64,000 nucleotides of DNA from Phellopilus nigrolimitatus (GCA_021029095.1 JAJOHG010000010.1:372001-436000); one strand, 5' to 3'; numbered from the stretch's first letter, positions 22,427-36,324 are shown. Numbers and translations are program-made. Notes: generated by a model not told the origin, from the letters alone.

Positions 22427-23116
22427 CCAGCCTACATGTCCGTGAGCTACCGACTTTCTAGATATCTGCGGTTTGTTTACTGCTAATCAGATCATTTCTT
22501 ATATCTTCAAACCTTTCTCGGTCTTTCCCCATGCGTCATCTATAGTATGCCAGTAAATTTACTGCCTAAGCTAGACGCACTGGAGAATCCTCAAAACTTA
22601 TCCCTGGACGAGACCAAACAAATCATAATTCTAGCCCAAATACTTGCTTTACCGTGGACGATGGCCCTGAATTCACCTTTGACGTACCAAATGCTCTATC
22701 GGCTACACTTTCTCCCGCGTTGAGCTGAAATCAGACTCGGGCTTGTCCTCGGACTAGCATTGTAGGACGCGCAAATTCACGCCAATATGATGCGCTTCAT
22801 AAAGCGGGCGAGGTTGGAGGTGATGAAAATCGTAGGGGTTGACAAGCTTCAGACTTAGCAATTCTCGGCGGATGGTTCTGATGCGGTTTTCTTCCAATCT
22901 CCTAGGAACTTTGGATACGGATTTCCTGATGTTCGCTATCCCTGAGATATATATTCCCGTGTCGCGTGTAAGATATGAAAATCATAGCCTCAGTAGGACT
23001 GGGACTGATTATCGGCTCATGAAATTGAAGCACCATGAACTGATATTATGCGAAGCCTAAAACTTGAGAATATAGGAAACCCAAATGTTTTTAAACCTGC
23101 CTCAGCTTTCCTTTAC
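22427..23116. other. Intergenic, COX14-like / KRI1 (convergent)
   Basis: About 690 bp with no supported gene. It holds the 3' flanks of two convergent genes. Confidence 0.5.
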
Positions 23117-25622
23117 CTAAGCGGAGGATTTTTTATGACGACGTTTCCGCTTCTTCGACGGGGGCTCGTCGCCCCCATTTTCCGCGCTGTCTTTAACCTC
23201 CTGTCCAGTTCGAGGAAGATCGTCATCCATTATCGTTACTGCTAACTTCGCCTTCTGGCGCTCCTTCTTCCCCTTTCTTTTCTTCACAGGCCCATCACCC
23301 TCCTGTGCGCCTTCTCCCTTGCCAGCGCCCGCACTCACGTCTCCAGCCACCTGCCCTCTCTTATTCTGCAGAGTCTTCCTGAAATCCTTCAGTTTCTCGT
23401 TGCGCTGCGCGTCCCATGTACGGCCCTTGTCTCTGCGATACGGCGCGAGCGCACGAAGGCCGACGACCGTGTTGAGGTCCGCATCGTCTGCGAGTAAAAT
23501 CTCCGTAGCGCTGAGTCCGTACGCTTGAGGAAGCACAGGCGTGTATTTGAAGCGTGTCGGCAGGTCGCCAACTATGTCGTTGAACTCAAGCCCATATACG
23601 TCATCCATGTGCGCACCAAGGCCCTTGCGACTAAGCTTCGAGGAGATGCCGGTATTAGCGAACTCGAAGTCGGCATCCATTATGTCAACGTCTACGCCAT
23701 CGTCTTCATCATCGTCGCCGCCCTTCCTTTTCTTCTTGTCTTTCTTCTTCTTTTTGTTCAACGACGACGGACCTGCTTCGTTTTCTTCCTCGTGTATGAT
23801 ATCCGCGATGTCGATGTCATCGTCCCAGGTGGGCTTCTCCAGGTCAATGCCCTCGTCATCGAACTCTCCGGCGTCCTCTCTGCCGTAGATTCCCACCATT
23901 TGCTTGTCGTGAGCATCCGGATCCCAATCACCATCGAGGTCAAGCTGTGCAAGGGCTATTCAGGGGAAAAAAAAAGAGTATATCAGTATTGAAGTGAGAC
24001 AAGTAATAGAAAAAGGAAACCTTCATCGTCCGCGCTTTTGCCTCCCTCTTTCCCTATGCGTTCCAACTTCTCGCGTATCTCCTTCATCTTAAGCGCCTTT
24101 AGACGCTTCACTTCCTCTCTTTTCTTCAGCAGCTTTTCCTCCTTTCGCTCCTTTTTACGCTCACGCGCTGCCTTACGCGGGTTCTCCTCACGTCGAACAG
24201 TCGAGGCAATCGTACGCGGATGAGCAGGGATGGATGCCGCATCGCTATTGGGAAAGCACCCATGTCAACAAAATGTCAGATAGTCATGTCAGATGAAAAG
24301 GGACGCACGGCTCCTCGTAGCGGAAATTATACGAGCTCTCAAACGTGTCTACAACGTCATCAAACTCCTCTTCGTCGAAATCTTCCGCAGCATCACTATC
24401 GCTTTCCCCAGCCCTTCCATGACCCGAGCCACTCGCGCCGACATTATCCACTTGACTACTGTCATTATCGTTCACGCCTTTCGGTTTTTTGTCCTTTTTG
24501 TTTTTGGACCGCGTAACCTCGTTGTAAGTCGGAACGTGATGCGAGGAATGGTCTATCCAGCCGCGATTGAGAATATAACTGCCAGATGAGTTTGAGTGTT
24601 CATTGAGTCAACAAGAAAAATTATGATTAGAGGGCGCACTTCATCAAGAACTCGTGGTCATTCTCTTCCCTCGTCTTCTCCTCCTTGCCCTTTTTCTTTT
24701 TCTTTTTCTTCTTCCCCTCCCCTGATTCCTCAACAATTGCGTTTGTTCCCTCATTTTCGTCTTCCTCCATTACCCTCGCACCTTCACCTTCCTCCAGGGT
24801 CACGAGCCCACTGATGTCCTCGCCGACTTCTCTTGCCAGAAACTCGCGGTACTCCTCCTGCTCCCGCTCAATTTCATCCTTTGTCTTCTCGCGCGGTACC
24901 AGAAGGTCATCGCCTTCATCACTTCCCGCGGAATCCGCAGACACGGCAGTATGAAACGCGGATATAGTCTCCTTTTGTAGGGTCTCTTGCTCCTCAAAGT
25001 GCGTGAGTGGAACGGGAGAAGGCGAGCGCGAGGTAGACTTCAATGTCGAGTTGAGTACGTGTTGCCGCATATGAAGAGGCTTGGACTGATGAATAGACAT
25101 GACCGTCACTTGGAATAATAATATGAATTAAAAAGCGGGCGTACTTTGTCTTTATCCTTCTGCGCGTTGAACTGAAACCGTGTTGTCTTCGTCCTTTGCT
25201 GCTCCTCTGCCTTCGGGTCATTAGAATCTCACAAATAGACTACGTCTGTGGGAAGCTACGCACCTTCGAATACATCTTTTTCTGCGTCGTAAATGCCAGG
25301 ATCTTTCCGTTTGATACGCGCGAGTGTGCGCAGGATGGCAGCGTCGAGCGCGGGAGTCAGCTCCTCCCCGTCCTCGTCTTCCGACGTGTTCTCCTCAGAG
25401 TCTTCGCTGTCTTCGTCATCTTCCCCGCCGTCAGAGCCATACTTCTCTTTTACTAGCAAATACGAGTTTGTCAGTGGAGATCCTTCTGTATGCAGTTTTA
25501 ACAGCAGACATACGCTTCGAAAGCTCCTCGCGCTCCTTTTTCCGAGCATATGCTTTCGCGAAGTGCTCATTGACGGTGAACTGCTGGACATTGTCCACAT
25601 CAGATTCGCTGTCAGACAGCAT
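23117..25622 (-). CDS. KRI1: Ribosome biogenesis protein KRI1
   Basis: Multi-exon gene starting MLSDSESDVDNVQQFTVNEH at 25622. Acidic and Lys-rich segments alternate as in Kri1: KYGSDGGEDDEDSEDSEEN, KTTRFQFNAQKDKDK, the block EEYREFLAREVG, GWIDHSSHHVPTY, and RKAARERKKERKEEKLLKK with RLKALKMKEIREKLERIG. The Kri1 C-terminal domain follows at about 23690-23430 (DADFEFANTG, LPTRFKYTPVLPQAYGLSAT, EILLADDADLN, LRALAPYR). The tail is a nuclear-type basic stretch, PSKKRKRRHKKSSA. Family role: nucleolar factor needed for 40S subunit and 18S rRNA production, partner of Krr1. Introns lie near 25455-25510, 25210-25260, 25110-25145, 24580-24640, 24240-24310 and 23955-24020. Confidence 0.9.
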
Positions 25623-27404
25623 TCGAGGAATTTGTATGAAAAAGAGGCAATAGACGGGACTGCGATTCCAAGAACTTCACAAACTCGACAAATCTCAAAC
25701 TTGCCTTATGTAAGCAACTTCCGCATTTGTTGCGCTCAGCGCTCAGCCAACGCATACATTCCGCTCATAATACTATCTTCAGACCTTCCACTAATGCAAC
25801 CATAATCTTCAAAGAAAGGGCGGAAGCCAGTCTACGGGCTTGGGGGAAATATATTATGTAAGCATCGACTCTGATCCTGCTTCGAGAGACAGACTGAGAC
25901 TTTTTATCACACCCCACGAAACCGAGACCTATTCCCGCTGCTTCGCCGCTTCCCTATGCTACATAAGTCTAGTGCAATCTCCGTCTACGCAAGATTTCTG
26001 GCCTCTCTGATGTAGCACTGATGCTCTCGACGCCGACGGCGCCTTGACACGAACTACCCGCATTCGCGAGATCACCGAAGTCGCAGAGGCCATGCTTGAC
26101 ATCTCCAGTGCGTAAAAACGACCGGCTGCACGACTGGATGGCCGAGGACGGTAGCATTCCTCAGATCACGGCTGGACTAGCTGCTAGTACGACCAGCAAC
26201 TGACAGGAGAGCTACGGAAATCTTAGTACGCACGCAATGGGGAAAACTAAGCTATTAGCATGAAAGCTTTTCTGACTATGCAAGCCGTATACTAACCACC
26301 CCCGGGGCAAGCTTCCAAGAGGAGGTATGACTGCTGATTCCTGGCCCATAGAGCCTGGCAGCCTTCAGATAGTTGCAACCGTCATAGTTCATGCACATAG
26401 CAAGCCTTTTCCATACTTAAATCTAAGTTAGCTTTCAGCGTATCCGGAAAAGCTTGTCGGTGTGTGTTTTCGTTTTTTTTTTTTTTTTTTTTTTTTCTTG
26501 TACGGTTTTCCCAAAGAGAAACTCCTCATCCAAAGTAGCAATACCTACCCAAAATGGAATTCCGTACTGAATGCGGCCAACGCCATATCCGGGGATGATC
26601 GATGCATGTAAGCCAGCCGTGTCGTGAGGAGGGCAAAGTACTCAAGGAGGACATCAAGCAATGCTAAATATGGCTTATGATAATGGCTATCCCTAATGAT
26701 ATCTATACAATTCTTGAGCTAGCAAGTAAAATGACACGACATGCACAATGTCGACGATTCTCGCCTGTTTTTAGGTGTCCGCATTCATAAAGAGTTCCAT
26801 TTCGGGTAAGGATATCTACTTTGGGTAAGGAATTCCCTCTGGGAGAACCGTACAAGAAACGAAAACAAATCACACACTGACAAGCTTTTTCAGGTATGCT
26901 GTAAATGATGAGAAGTTGAGCCCCACAACCCCGACCTATCTTATAATACATGTATAATCTGTCAAAAAAATATCTCCATAAATCATGCTCCACAGTGTTT
27001 GTTGCTGCTGATTATCAGAACTTTCTGTGAGAAAAAGAAGCTCATTCAAGGGACAATACAGTTCATACTTAACCTTTATTTGTGCATATGAGTCATTATC
27101 TAAATAATTTCCGCCAGTTTGGTTTCCAGGGCTCTTGCCATGAGGTACATAACCCCCCTGCCCTTCTCTCCCTCTCTTTTCCTCCCTCCACCATCATCCC
27201 TCAATACCCCCACCCCCTCTTCTCCCTTGTGCTGAGGGTTCCCCTAAGATTCACCTAGGACATAGCTGATCAGTTTGAACCCCCATCTATCAGTGATTAA
27301 TCATCAGTCATCAATTTCCCACAACTTCTTGACATTTTAGTGTCTTCCATCTCCTTTGTTTTCCCTATTCCTGGATCATCTCCTCTGTCTTTTCAATACC
27401 CACC
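25623..27404. other. AT-rich intergenic region upstream of KRI1
   Basis: About 1.8 kb without a supported gene. It includes a 26-nt poly(T) run near 26470 and, close to 27404, a pyrimidine-rich stretch (27150-27230) that may be promoter or leader of the next gene. Short open frames here have no recognisable content. Confidence 0.5.
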
Positions 27405-29535
27405 ATGACTTCCTCTCATCTTCACTTCCAAGCAGATACAGCTGACCCTTCTACTATACCCCTTTCCACTTCCAATATACCATCCCAGCTACAAGAGACA
27501 CCTTCAGCCAGTGCTCAGCTGGCTGGCCCTGAACCCAAGCAGCAGAAGCAACAGCAGCATGCTAGGCTGAATGACATGGGAAAGAACATTCTGGACAGTG
27601 GGCACATTTTTTGTTCTTCTTACTGTTTGACCTAAAGCTGAACATACACTATGTAGACTGGCTGGACTGCCACATCACAAGCAAGAATGACAGTGCCAAT
27701 ATCCCACGCGAAGCCAAGCACACTGCCATCAAGCAAGTGCAGGATGCAGGGAATGAGTGGTTCCAGAATGTCAACCTTGGATACTACATCAAGAAAAAAG
27801 CTGCAAGTCTGCCTGACCCTGTTTTTGCCACTGCCCCATCTAAGGTTGCTGCCTGGATCAACGAGGAAGCGAGCTGTAAGCAGCAATTACTTCCATATGC
27901 AAAACATCATAGATCATCAAGTATCTGATGTCAATATACAGTGTTTGGCCGAATAGCTATTGAAAAAAGGCAGGAATTGCGCTGGTATTTCAAGGAGAAC
28001 ATGGCAAAGGAGCATAGTCTGCCTTATCTGTCTTATAAAGTAGGACTTAGGATTGAGGACACTCAGGCCTATGTTGCTTTTCTTCACAACATGGGACAAG
28101 ACTGTAAGTTTTGGTTTTTAGCCATTATCAGCTCCAACCCCTCATGACTTCTAAATTGGGCAGTGTATGATTTCCCAGATATACCAGAGAAGATCAAGGT
28201 GAACATCCAGGACCTGCTCAGAGGCCATCCAGATATAGACCATCATGCAATCAGGAACTGGGCAGCAATGGTAGGCATTGATTCATTGGATATGAAGACA
28301 TATGTTCTCCATTTGCAGGCTATTGGTGATGGGTTAGTAATCTTTGAGACTATTCTGAATATAAATACTGATACCAGTGGCCAGCGAGGGAACCCGTTCA
28401 CATCTCCCTACACCAGTCTCGTTGTCACCGGGTCCTTCCTTGTCGATAAGCTCAGCTGCATCTTCCTGCATCGTCTCGGCTTCCTCCGCTTCAAGCTATG
28501 TCAAGCAAGAAGCACCGGCCTCCCTTGACATACTATTCCACCACCCACTAAATGCGATTGATGGGCGCATTGATCGCATCAAGAGCGCGCTCGCAGCCAC
28601 GGATGCGGGAACAGTCTCGGCTACAAGTTCAAAGAGGAGCAGGACGAGCACACCCCAGACGGCGCGGTTACCCGCTTTTGCGGAGCAAGACGAGGTGAAG
28701 CAGTTGGGACACTCGCAGATTCAAACACATGTCCTGAGCCGGAGCAACCCACAAGGGAACTCGGCTGCGCTCGAGCATCATGATGGCGAAGTTGCGATAG
28801 CAAAGCATTCGACCGATCGGCTTACACTTACACCGCATCTCGCAACTGCACAGCCTGCTGCTGCGGACCGACTTCCAGGCACTGTTGAACGTGCGGGGAA
28901 TGGTACAGGAGCCAGTCAGGGGGATACCGGAGTCGATGTCAGGACCAAAACCAGGCCTACATTCGTCAGAGATGACTTCTCGTCGAGGTCGGGGAGTGCG
29001 AGAATTCATGTGAATGCTCCGCAGGTCTGTGCCGATGAGACCACCGCACCCGACAACGAATCCCGAAGGTCTTGCGCCCCGCTGCGCAGCAGTGAGGGGA
29101 CCGAAACGCTCATGCCGACTTTGGAGAAGTCGGATGCGATGGATGTTGACAATGGAACGGATTCCTCAGAGGAAGAAGGCGAGCTCGTAAGTTTTGTTCT
29201 GGTTGCTAGCGCGAGAATGGGACTCACCTTCATTTCAGGCTTATCCTGTGACTGAGAATGATGACATAGACGACATTGAGATCGAGTTGGCACCGGTGAG
29301 TCACTAATTCCGGCCAGTCCCCGAATAAGAACACTCACTTAGGGTATAGTGCACTGCCACGCCCACACAGGGCTCCGCCTCCAACGCTGCAAACTTGCAG
29401 GCAGACGAGCTACAGGACGAACAGGTCCCCGATAATATCCAATCATTTCTGGAATGGTTTGAGCAGTACAATAAGCCTATTGACGATCTGCTTGCGCTCG
29501 GAGAACGCTTGGCAACTGCGGTCGAGCAGGCATAG
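27405..29535 (+). CDS. Hypothetical protein with compositionally mixed 5' and 3' parts
   Basis: Starts MTSSHLHFQADTADPST. Splicing in phase joins: exon to 27598; WLDCHITSKNDSANIPREAK (27660-27875); LFGRIAIEKRQELRWYFKEN (27942-28109); LYDFPDIPEKIKVNIQDLL (28163-28332). An intron (28333-28381) then leads in frame to a Ser/Thr-rich part EGTRSHLPTPVSLSPGPSLS with an acidic run DSSEEEGEL, then short exons (AYPVTENDDIDDIEIELAP; GSASNAANLQADELQDEQVP), ending EQA at 29533. About 550-560 aa. No domain recognised. The 5' part is clearly more AT-rich than the 3' part, and the switch falls at the 28333-28381 intron. An alternative is two units: a transposon-related gene inserted over the lost 5' end of an older gene (no ATG starts the 3' part). 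Confidence 0.4.
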
Positions 29536-29823
29536 AACGAGGCGGATCTTGTCGACTGGCGAGACTTTGCATTATTTAGCTGTACAATAATTATGTAGCT
29601 TGAATGAAGCCCGAACATACATTTGAAATTTTCAATCGGCGTCGAGGACAAATGGTGAACGAAATTAATGAAAATCAGAATGATGGCGATACACTGCACT
29701 TTAAATTCGGGGAATGCTGATAGCTAAACACGGGCACGTGATCTAACGCGTCGGTTGTTCTTTCCAAATGTGACAGTGTGATGCTTCTTTCCCTTCAACC
29801 TTATCCTCGCCTCTGCAACGCCC

Positions 29824-32800
29824 ATGCCGCCTCCGCCAGGCCGTACACGTTCTGACGCGATGAAGGACAACATCCTTAAGGAGTCCACCGCCGGCTGGGC
29901 CAACAACATCACGCCTCTTCGCATTGCTAAACGCGATCCAATCGACCCGTCGTCGCCAAGCCCGTCTGGAGGGGCGACGAAGGCCATCGCCCGACGTTCC
30001 AGTAACAGTTACAAACACATGTTCAAGAACAACCTCGTTTCCAACTCACCCTTCAAGTCTCAGATCCCGACTCCAGCACGCAGCTCTCCGAGGAATTTTG
30101 GTGGAAGGGGAGGGGGAGAAGGAGGAGGAGGAAAGGGAGGGGGAGGTCCCAGCGCATCGCGCAAAGTCAGCGGCGAGAAGCGGCCTCGGCCGGACTCACT
30201 TGTCGCTCAGGCTGAGCGCGAGAACGATGATCGTATACGAGAGCTCGGGTATAGACGGCGCCAGTCGAAAGCCTATCTGGGCCTCAGGGAGAAGGAGCCT
30301 GTTTCCAAGAGTCCTTTTAGGCGGATTGTGAGTCCGAATAACGTGGATGACGACGACGACAGCGACGACCAGACCAGGCCCATTGCTATTGATCTGCCTA
30401 TGAAACACCCGAACGACGGTGCGACTAGCCCCGAGACGACGGAAACTGAGTCTTCACTGAACAGCAGGGATAATGTGTACTTGCCGCCACCCGCCGCCAG
30501 GCCAGTTACCCCTGAGCGATCACTCACGCCCCCTAATTTTCCTGTACAACAGCATTTGTCAACACCTCCCAATGTTGACCGCAGATCTCCTAATCCCTCT
30601 GCGCTCCAGCCATCACCAGGGCGCTCGTCATTGGTTCAGAAACAGCGCCTTATAGGCCCCCGCTCACGCTCTTTGTCTACTGGCTCCCCCGCAGATACAC
30701 CTACGCGCGAGCGCAGGAAGACGGTCACCTTCGACGAGCGTTGCGATGTCCTGGAATTTGACCGTGAGAGCCACGAGGACGCGGTGTTCGAGACGGACGA
30801 TGAGGAAGTGTATGGCGCACCCGAGCCCCAGCAGGGTGCGGCTGCGGATTCCTCTCCCGATTCATCCAATGCAAGCGCCGAATTTACGACACCCACGCAT
30901 GAGAATTTTGATGTCGGCGTCAATGGCAATCCAAGCGTTGGCGACGATAGCATCAGCGGACTCGTCGACTCGATGCTACAGGAGCAGTCCACGTTCAGAG
31001 GCGAGCCGTCAACCCCAGAGACTCACTCAATATCGTTCACTGCAATCGCGCATGACCTCGACATGATGGCCGGCGGAGATGAAGCTGGCGTGCCGCATGG
31101 ACGGATGCACCACTCCGAGCGTGCACGATTACACCAGCACGAGATGGACATGCGGCTCGACGCGCAACCACCGCTATCGAGCGTGTTTACAAACGCTAGT
31201 GAGCCGCAGGATATGGCCGAAGATGAGCCGTCGTTTTCTTCAATTTCATTATCCACTCCACCGAAGCCGGCGCACGCATTGCCCCAGACGCCCCGAGCAC
31301 ACACAGCGCAGCATACCTATGGGCAAACGCCGCTGCCGCCGCTTCCGCATGATACGGAGTGCACGGAGGATGGAATGCCTCTTGGACGCACACACCACGC
31401 AGAGCGCGCGCGCGCTGCACACCAAGGCCGGGACGATGTGGATGTGGAGCATGATGTGGGGATGCTCCCGCCGAGCCCGAGCCCGATGAAGAAACTTGCG
31501 AGCAGCGAGCAACTCCCGCGCGAACTGTCGGATTCGCTTGTGCCCAAGCTCGAACTCGGCTTCAGGACAGGCTCGCCTGGGAACACAAGCTTTGAAAGGA
31601 GCTTTGCAACAGACGGTGCGAAAGAATTTACATTGATATTGATATATGCTGATAACACTACAGATGTGTTTACGACGCCAAATGAGAAACTCGACGTCTT
31701 CGCGAGCCTCGAGTTCGAGCACGCCGATATCGACGAGGATGTGCTCTCGTGTACGTCGATTGCGAGCTTTCACGAGTTTCCACCGCAGCCTTCCTTTGAA
31801 GCGCGTATAGAGGAGGAGGATGAACACCAGATGCATCGGAAGAAACGGGACGTCGAACGCGGGCGCACAGAGCGGCGGTCGAGGGAATTGTCATTTGGAC
31901 ACTCGGACATATCCCTCGACGCTTCAGTGGTGAGCATTGTAAACGATCTCAAGGCTCCCCATGAGCAAAAGGGCGATGATCCAATAAATGCGGCCGAAAA
32001 CTCGACCGACGAATTAGAGCCAGATTGCGCGAGAACGCAGGCACACACTAAGGACTCGCATAATGACCATGCTAAAGAGGACCCGATCGCGAGGTTTCCG
32101 TCCCCTGTGCATACTCAAAGCCTGAACAAAAGCATTCCGCACCTCCAGTCACGCGACAGCTTGTATGCGTCGGCCGAGGGCGGGGAAAGCCAGGCGAGCC
32201 TGACTGGGAACAGGAGCCCGCGCTCCAACAGGGAGGATGCCATACGTCGCCCAGATAGACAGCGTTCGAAGGACGACTTCAGTTCGCTCGGCACGCTCGC
32301 ACTCTCCCCAGCGGTGTCGCCTATGACCAGAGTGGAGGAAAACGGGATGGAAGCCGATGTGGAAGTAGAGATGGCCTCGCCTCTTCATCCCCAAAGTCCT
32401 CCACAAAGTCCTCCCTCTCAATCGCAGAGGCAGCCTTTAAAAGAAAGGCTGAAGCGAGCGTTCTCTCCCCCGCTTATAGCTCCTGCGCCCATACGGCCTC
32501 CTCTGACTTCGTCGGCATCTCCAACTCCTGCTTCTCCGGCACCTGCGTCCCCGTCAGCCGCATCACTAGGACTGACTAATTCAATTTCCGCATCTGCTTC
32601 AGGGACCCATATCCACGCCCCCCAGCCCCAGTCATCATCAATGTTCTCACGTCCCGAGCTACATGACCGGGCGCACACGGTGGACTTCGACGATGAGTTC
32701 CCTCCTGTACCACCCCCGCCGTTAGCGTCCACTCCGCTCTCCGCGACATTCGACTTCAGTCAGCCCGGTGTCGACATTGCAGAGATGGATATGCGCAGTG

Positions 32801-35216
32801 CACTCGATCGCCTCGTCGACGATGTAAGCATCGCTGGCGGGGGTGAGCGCGTCAACACTAGTGCACAGGGTGACCGCTCAGGCGCGACGACTTCGGATGG
32901 CGACATCAGCATGGCGGAGACGGAGCTTATCACGGAGGAGAGCACTGAACTGCTGGCGAACCTGCGTGGATCACTGCGCGCCAAACCGAGCACCGTACCA
33001 GTCCCACAGCGTGCTGGCGCGGCACCGAGCCCGGCACGGCCGGAGACGCAGCCACCCTTTCTGTCGCCTCAATCGCGGACCGTCTCGAGTGCCTCGATCG
33101 TGCCACCCCCACCTCCGCCAAAGTCACCAGGGAAGAGTGCGAGGCAGGCACGGGAAGAGATGATCAAGGAGAAGCGGAAGCAGGCGCGTGCTCGTGATTC
33201 GGGAGAGTACTTCGTCCCGCCGCGGCGCGATGCCGCCGGCAATTTGATAGAAGAAAGCTCCGCGCGACGGAGGTCATCCGGAAGGCCGAGTGCGCGGCGA
33301 AGCTTGAGCACGGGCGATGCTGAAGATATACTGGACGATGTGAGTGTGTCCTGTGGCTGAGGTGTGTGGTTGGTTTGATTGATGTTTGTTCTTGATTGGT
33401 CAGGGGCCTGCTTCACAACGACGCGTTTCTGTCCTCAAGCACCAGCGTGGTGGCGTGCTCGGCATGACAGTCGATGAGGCCCCACTGACTGAAAGCATCG
33501 AGCGAGAACTCAAGAGTCTGGACGACCCTAAAAAGAAAGTGCGTTTTTTCATACATCCAGCATTAAAAAGAAAATGTAGGGCTTACACGCACACAGAAAT
33601 CATATGAACTTCGGGAACACGACGTCGTTTATGCTTCATCTTCCACGGAGGATCCCATTTCGCACATGAGCCAAGTTGGCGACGTCGATGGTAGTAAGGC
33701 ATGGAGGACTGTCCGGAGACCAAGCGACATGGTCAGCCACTTCGCTCGCTAATCCAATCTCGTACTGACCGATTGAATGTTACGACAGAACGAATATGCA
33801 CGTCAGATAAAGGAATACCGCGCGCAAGAAAAGCCAGGAAAGGCGCACGGCAGGGTGTTCGTCAAAGGTACGGGAATGAATTATATATCGCATCGTCCAA
33901 CGTGCTGATCTGATCTTCGTTATCAGTCCAAAGAATAGAAAAAATGAGTATGCCCATACCGGCTCATGTAACTGTGTTCTCTTGTACTCTCAACAACGGC
34001 ATTCACTTTGTGACGACGCCTGAGTGTCGACTGACTCGCAACGCTAAGATCGAACAGGAGTTTGAACTGTGAGCGTTCCACTTTTTTTCGTTCATGAACA
34101 CAGCGTTGATCTGACTGGTATTTAGCATTGAACATGGAAAACTTGAGTTTACTCTGACTCTTAAAGTTAGGCGAGATCCACACATAGTGCAACAATTCAA
34201 GGCGCTCGCACCGCCAGCACGCCCGCCTCCTACACCTATTGCAACACCGTCTCATCGAAGCGGAATGCGCAGCTTCTTCGGCGGATCGCCCAAGAAACCT
34301 AAGGCGCCGAAGCATGTGCGCTCGCAGACTGAACCGATTTTGCCTTTTGTAATGGAGGAGAACCTTGCGCGGTATCTTCAGCAAGATGGGACGCTTGCGC
34401 GTGCATTTGTCGCATTCAAGGACATCGCCCCGCGCTGCGACATGCGGCTTTTTGAAACAGCGTTCCCGCTCATTGGACAGCGACTAGAGGCCCCTGGTGA
34501 GGGCGGCGGTGTTGGCGGTACGATGGTCCCTAAGCAGATTGGCGAGATCGTGCTTCAGGTGTTTAGGCTTCCGCCATTGCCTGGTATACCCCAAAGCGAA
34601 CTTCCCCAAAGCCTGGACGAGTGCCATCGTGGACTTAGGCATATTAGCTGGCATAAGAAAACCTACCACGAGGGCATCTTGACGCAACTCGGCGGTGACT
34701 GTTCGGTAAGTCTTGTTTTCTTCGCCTGAACCTTTCACCGACATTAAGCTTGTGGATGATTTAGACCTGGCGACGAAGACAACTGCGTGTAATCGGTGGC
34801 AATCTGGTGGCCTTCAACGATGTGACCAAGCGCGCAACTGCGACGATCGATCTTAAGAAGGCCGTTGCAATCGAGGACGATCAAAACCCTAGCGCAAATA
34901 CAAGACGCGACGTAGACGATTTTGACGCCATGTACGGCGTCGAACGCTCATTCCGGTTGGTCTTCCCGCACAACCAGGAGATCACGTTCTTTGCAGACAC
35001 TGATGAGGAGAAAGCCAAATGGTACGTAACGATTCAAATTTAATAGTTGAATTCAGTTCGATTGTTGTTCTCTACAGGCTGGATGTCTTCCGTGCGCTTG
35101 TCGGGCATATTCCTCCCCACTCGCTCTGGGCCGAGCTTTTATGGCAGAAACAGAACGAGCTTGCAAAAGCAGTTTCTTCAAATACCGATGGAGACCGCTC
35201 ACGGAAACGGCGGTAA
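29824..35216 (+). CDS. BUD4: Anillin/BUD4-like protein with C-terminal PH domain
   Basis: The first exon is very long (29824-33341), coding about 1170 aa of low-complexity Ser/Pro/Asp-rich sequence with basic patches (KRPRPDSLVAQAERENDD). Conserved ones include RRKTVTFDERCDVLEFD and two near-identical boxes, VPHGRMHHSERARLHQHEM and MPLGRTHHAERARAAHQGRD. Smaller exons follow: RRVSVLKHQRGGVLGM; SYELREHDVVYASSSTEDP; NEYARQIKEYRAQEKPGKAH with GRVFVKV; then the anillin-homology region (IPAHVTVFSCTLNNGIHFVT; ARYLQQDGTLARAFVAFKD; QIGEIVLQVFRLPPLP; KKTYHEGILTQLGGDCSTWR). A PH domain ends the protein (VIGGNLVAFNDVTKRATATI; VERSFRLVFPHNQEITFFAD; EEKAKWLDVFRALVGHIP). Family role: septin- and membrane-binding scaffold for septation and bud-site marking. 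The assignment rests on the C-terminus. Confidence 0.85.
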
Positions 35217-36324
35217 CAAGCGGTCTTCTTTCATCGTGGTCTCTGATTTTCCATTGGACATTCGTATAGGTGTACCTAGTGCGATCTTCTATATTTTCAC
35301 TTCTCCCTCTTCACGATCACTTCGAATAGTACAGTCGTTTTAGTTTCTTTTTGTGTCTTCTTCTCACGATCCCCCTCCCCCCCTCTCCCCCTCCCCGTCT
35401 CTTTGCTACTTTTCTTAACTCAAGTCTATCCTCGATGGCAATTCCTCTGAGTTTTTTGGCACCCCGTTTTTTCGACATGAAGGTCTCACGAGCATTGTTT
35501 GTATTTATGTATATGCTCAATTCCTCCGACTCTCTTATGATAGCTCATGTACGCTATGTGCTGATGAGGCAATATAAAATGATATATGATATTCATTAGT
35601 TGTTACTTTACAACTCTTTATAATTAGACTTGTCTTATTGGTGAAAGACACTCAAGGATTGCGCGCAGGAACGAAGTGTACAGCACCCATAGATGCCAGT
35701 TAAAGATCCTACTAAATTTTGAGTAATGTTTATATCGTAAGAAGATACTCTTATACACATTATAATTCGAGCTCATTATACAGACGTTATAGATCCGATC
35801 AGCATTACTGATTCCACAAGTATACAAGCCAAATCGGAGAGGAAGAGAGCACGACGATAAATGACACAGTCAGATCGAGGTTAGGCCAACACGAGGTAAT
35901 GAGAGTGATCGAGAAAACACGGAGACAGAGCTCGCCATGGTGGGAGAAAACGATAGAAGGGGGAAAGCAACAAAGAGTGAGAGAAAGAAGTCGTGAATGA
36001 TGGTTTCGTAGAGAAGGACAGGATGACTAGTCAGACGCGTCGGCGGCAACTAGCAGCCTTGCTAGGGATACATCTAGGCAGGATAACGAGAGTAGAGATA
36101 CAGCAGCGTTAGCATCATGTCATCATACTATGAGACACAAATGCAGTAAAGGTCAAATAGACGCGCGACATCGCGACAAGAAATAGGTAAATATAGCGAA
36201 AAGCAGAAGCGCATAAACAGATCGGGACGCCCGAACAATGGGGGGAAATGAACAGAGAGAGAGAGAGAGAAAACAGATAAGGGACCTCGAGCCTAAACCC
36301 CGCTCAGAAGCCAGGACACCAGGC
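35217..36324. other. Convergent intergenic region, BUD4-like / LRR gene
   Basis: About 1.1 kb, AT-rich near 35500-35830 with several polyadenylation-like motifs and a C-rich tract at 35365-35395. A GA repeat lies at 36255-36275 close to the LRR gene end. No gene seen. Confidence 0.5.

Noticed and set aside
26703..26993. 96-codon frame on the minus strand
   Set aside because: Isolated in AT-rich DNA with no domain, promoter or splice support.
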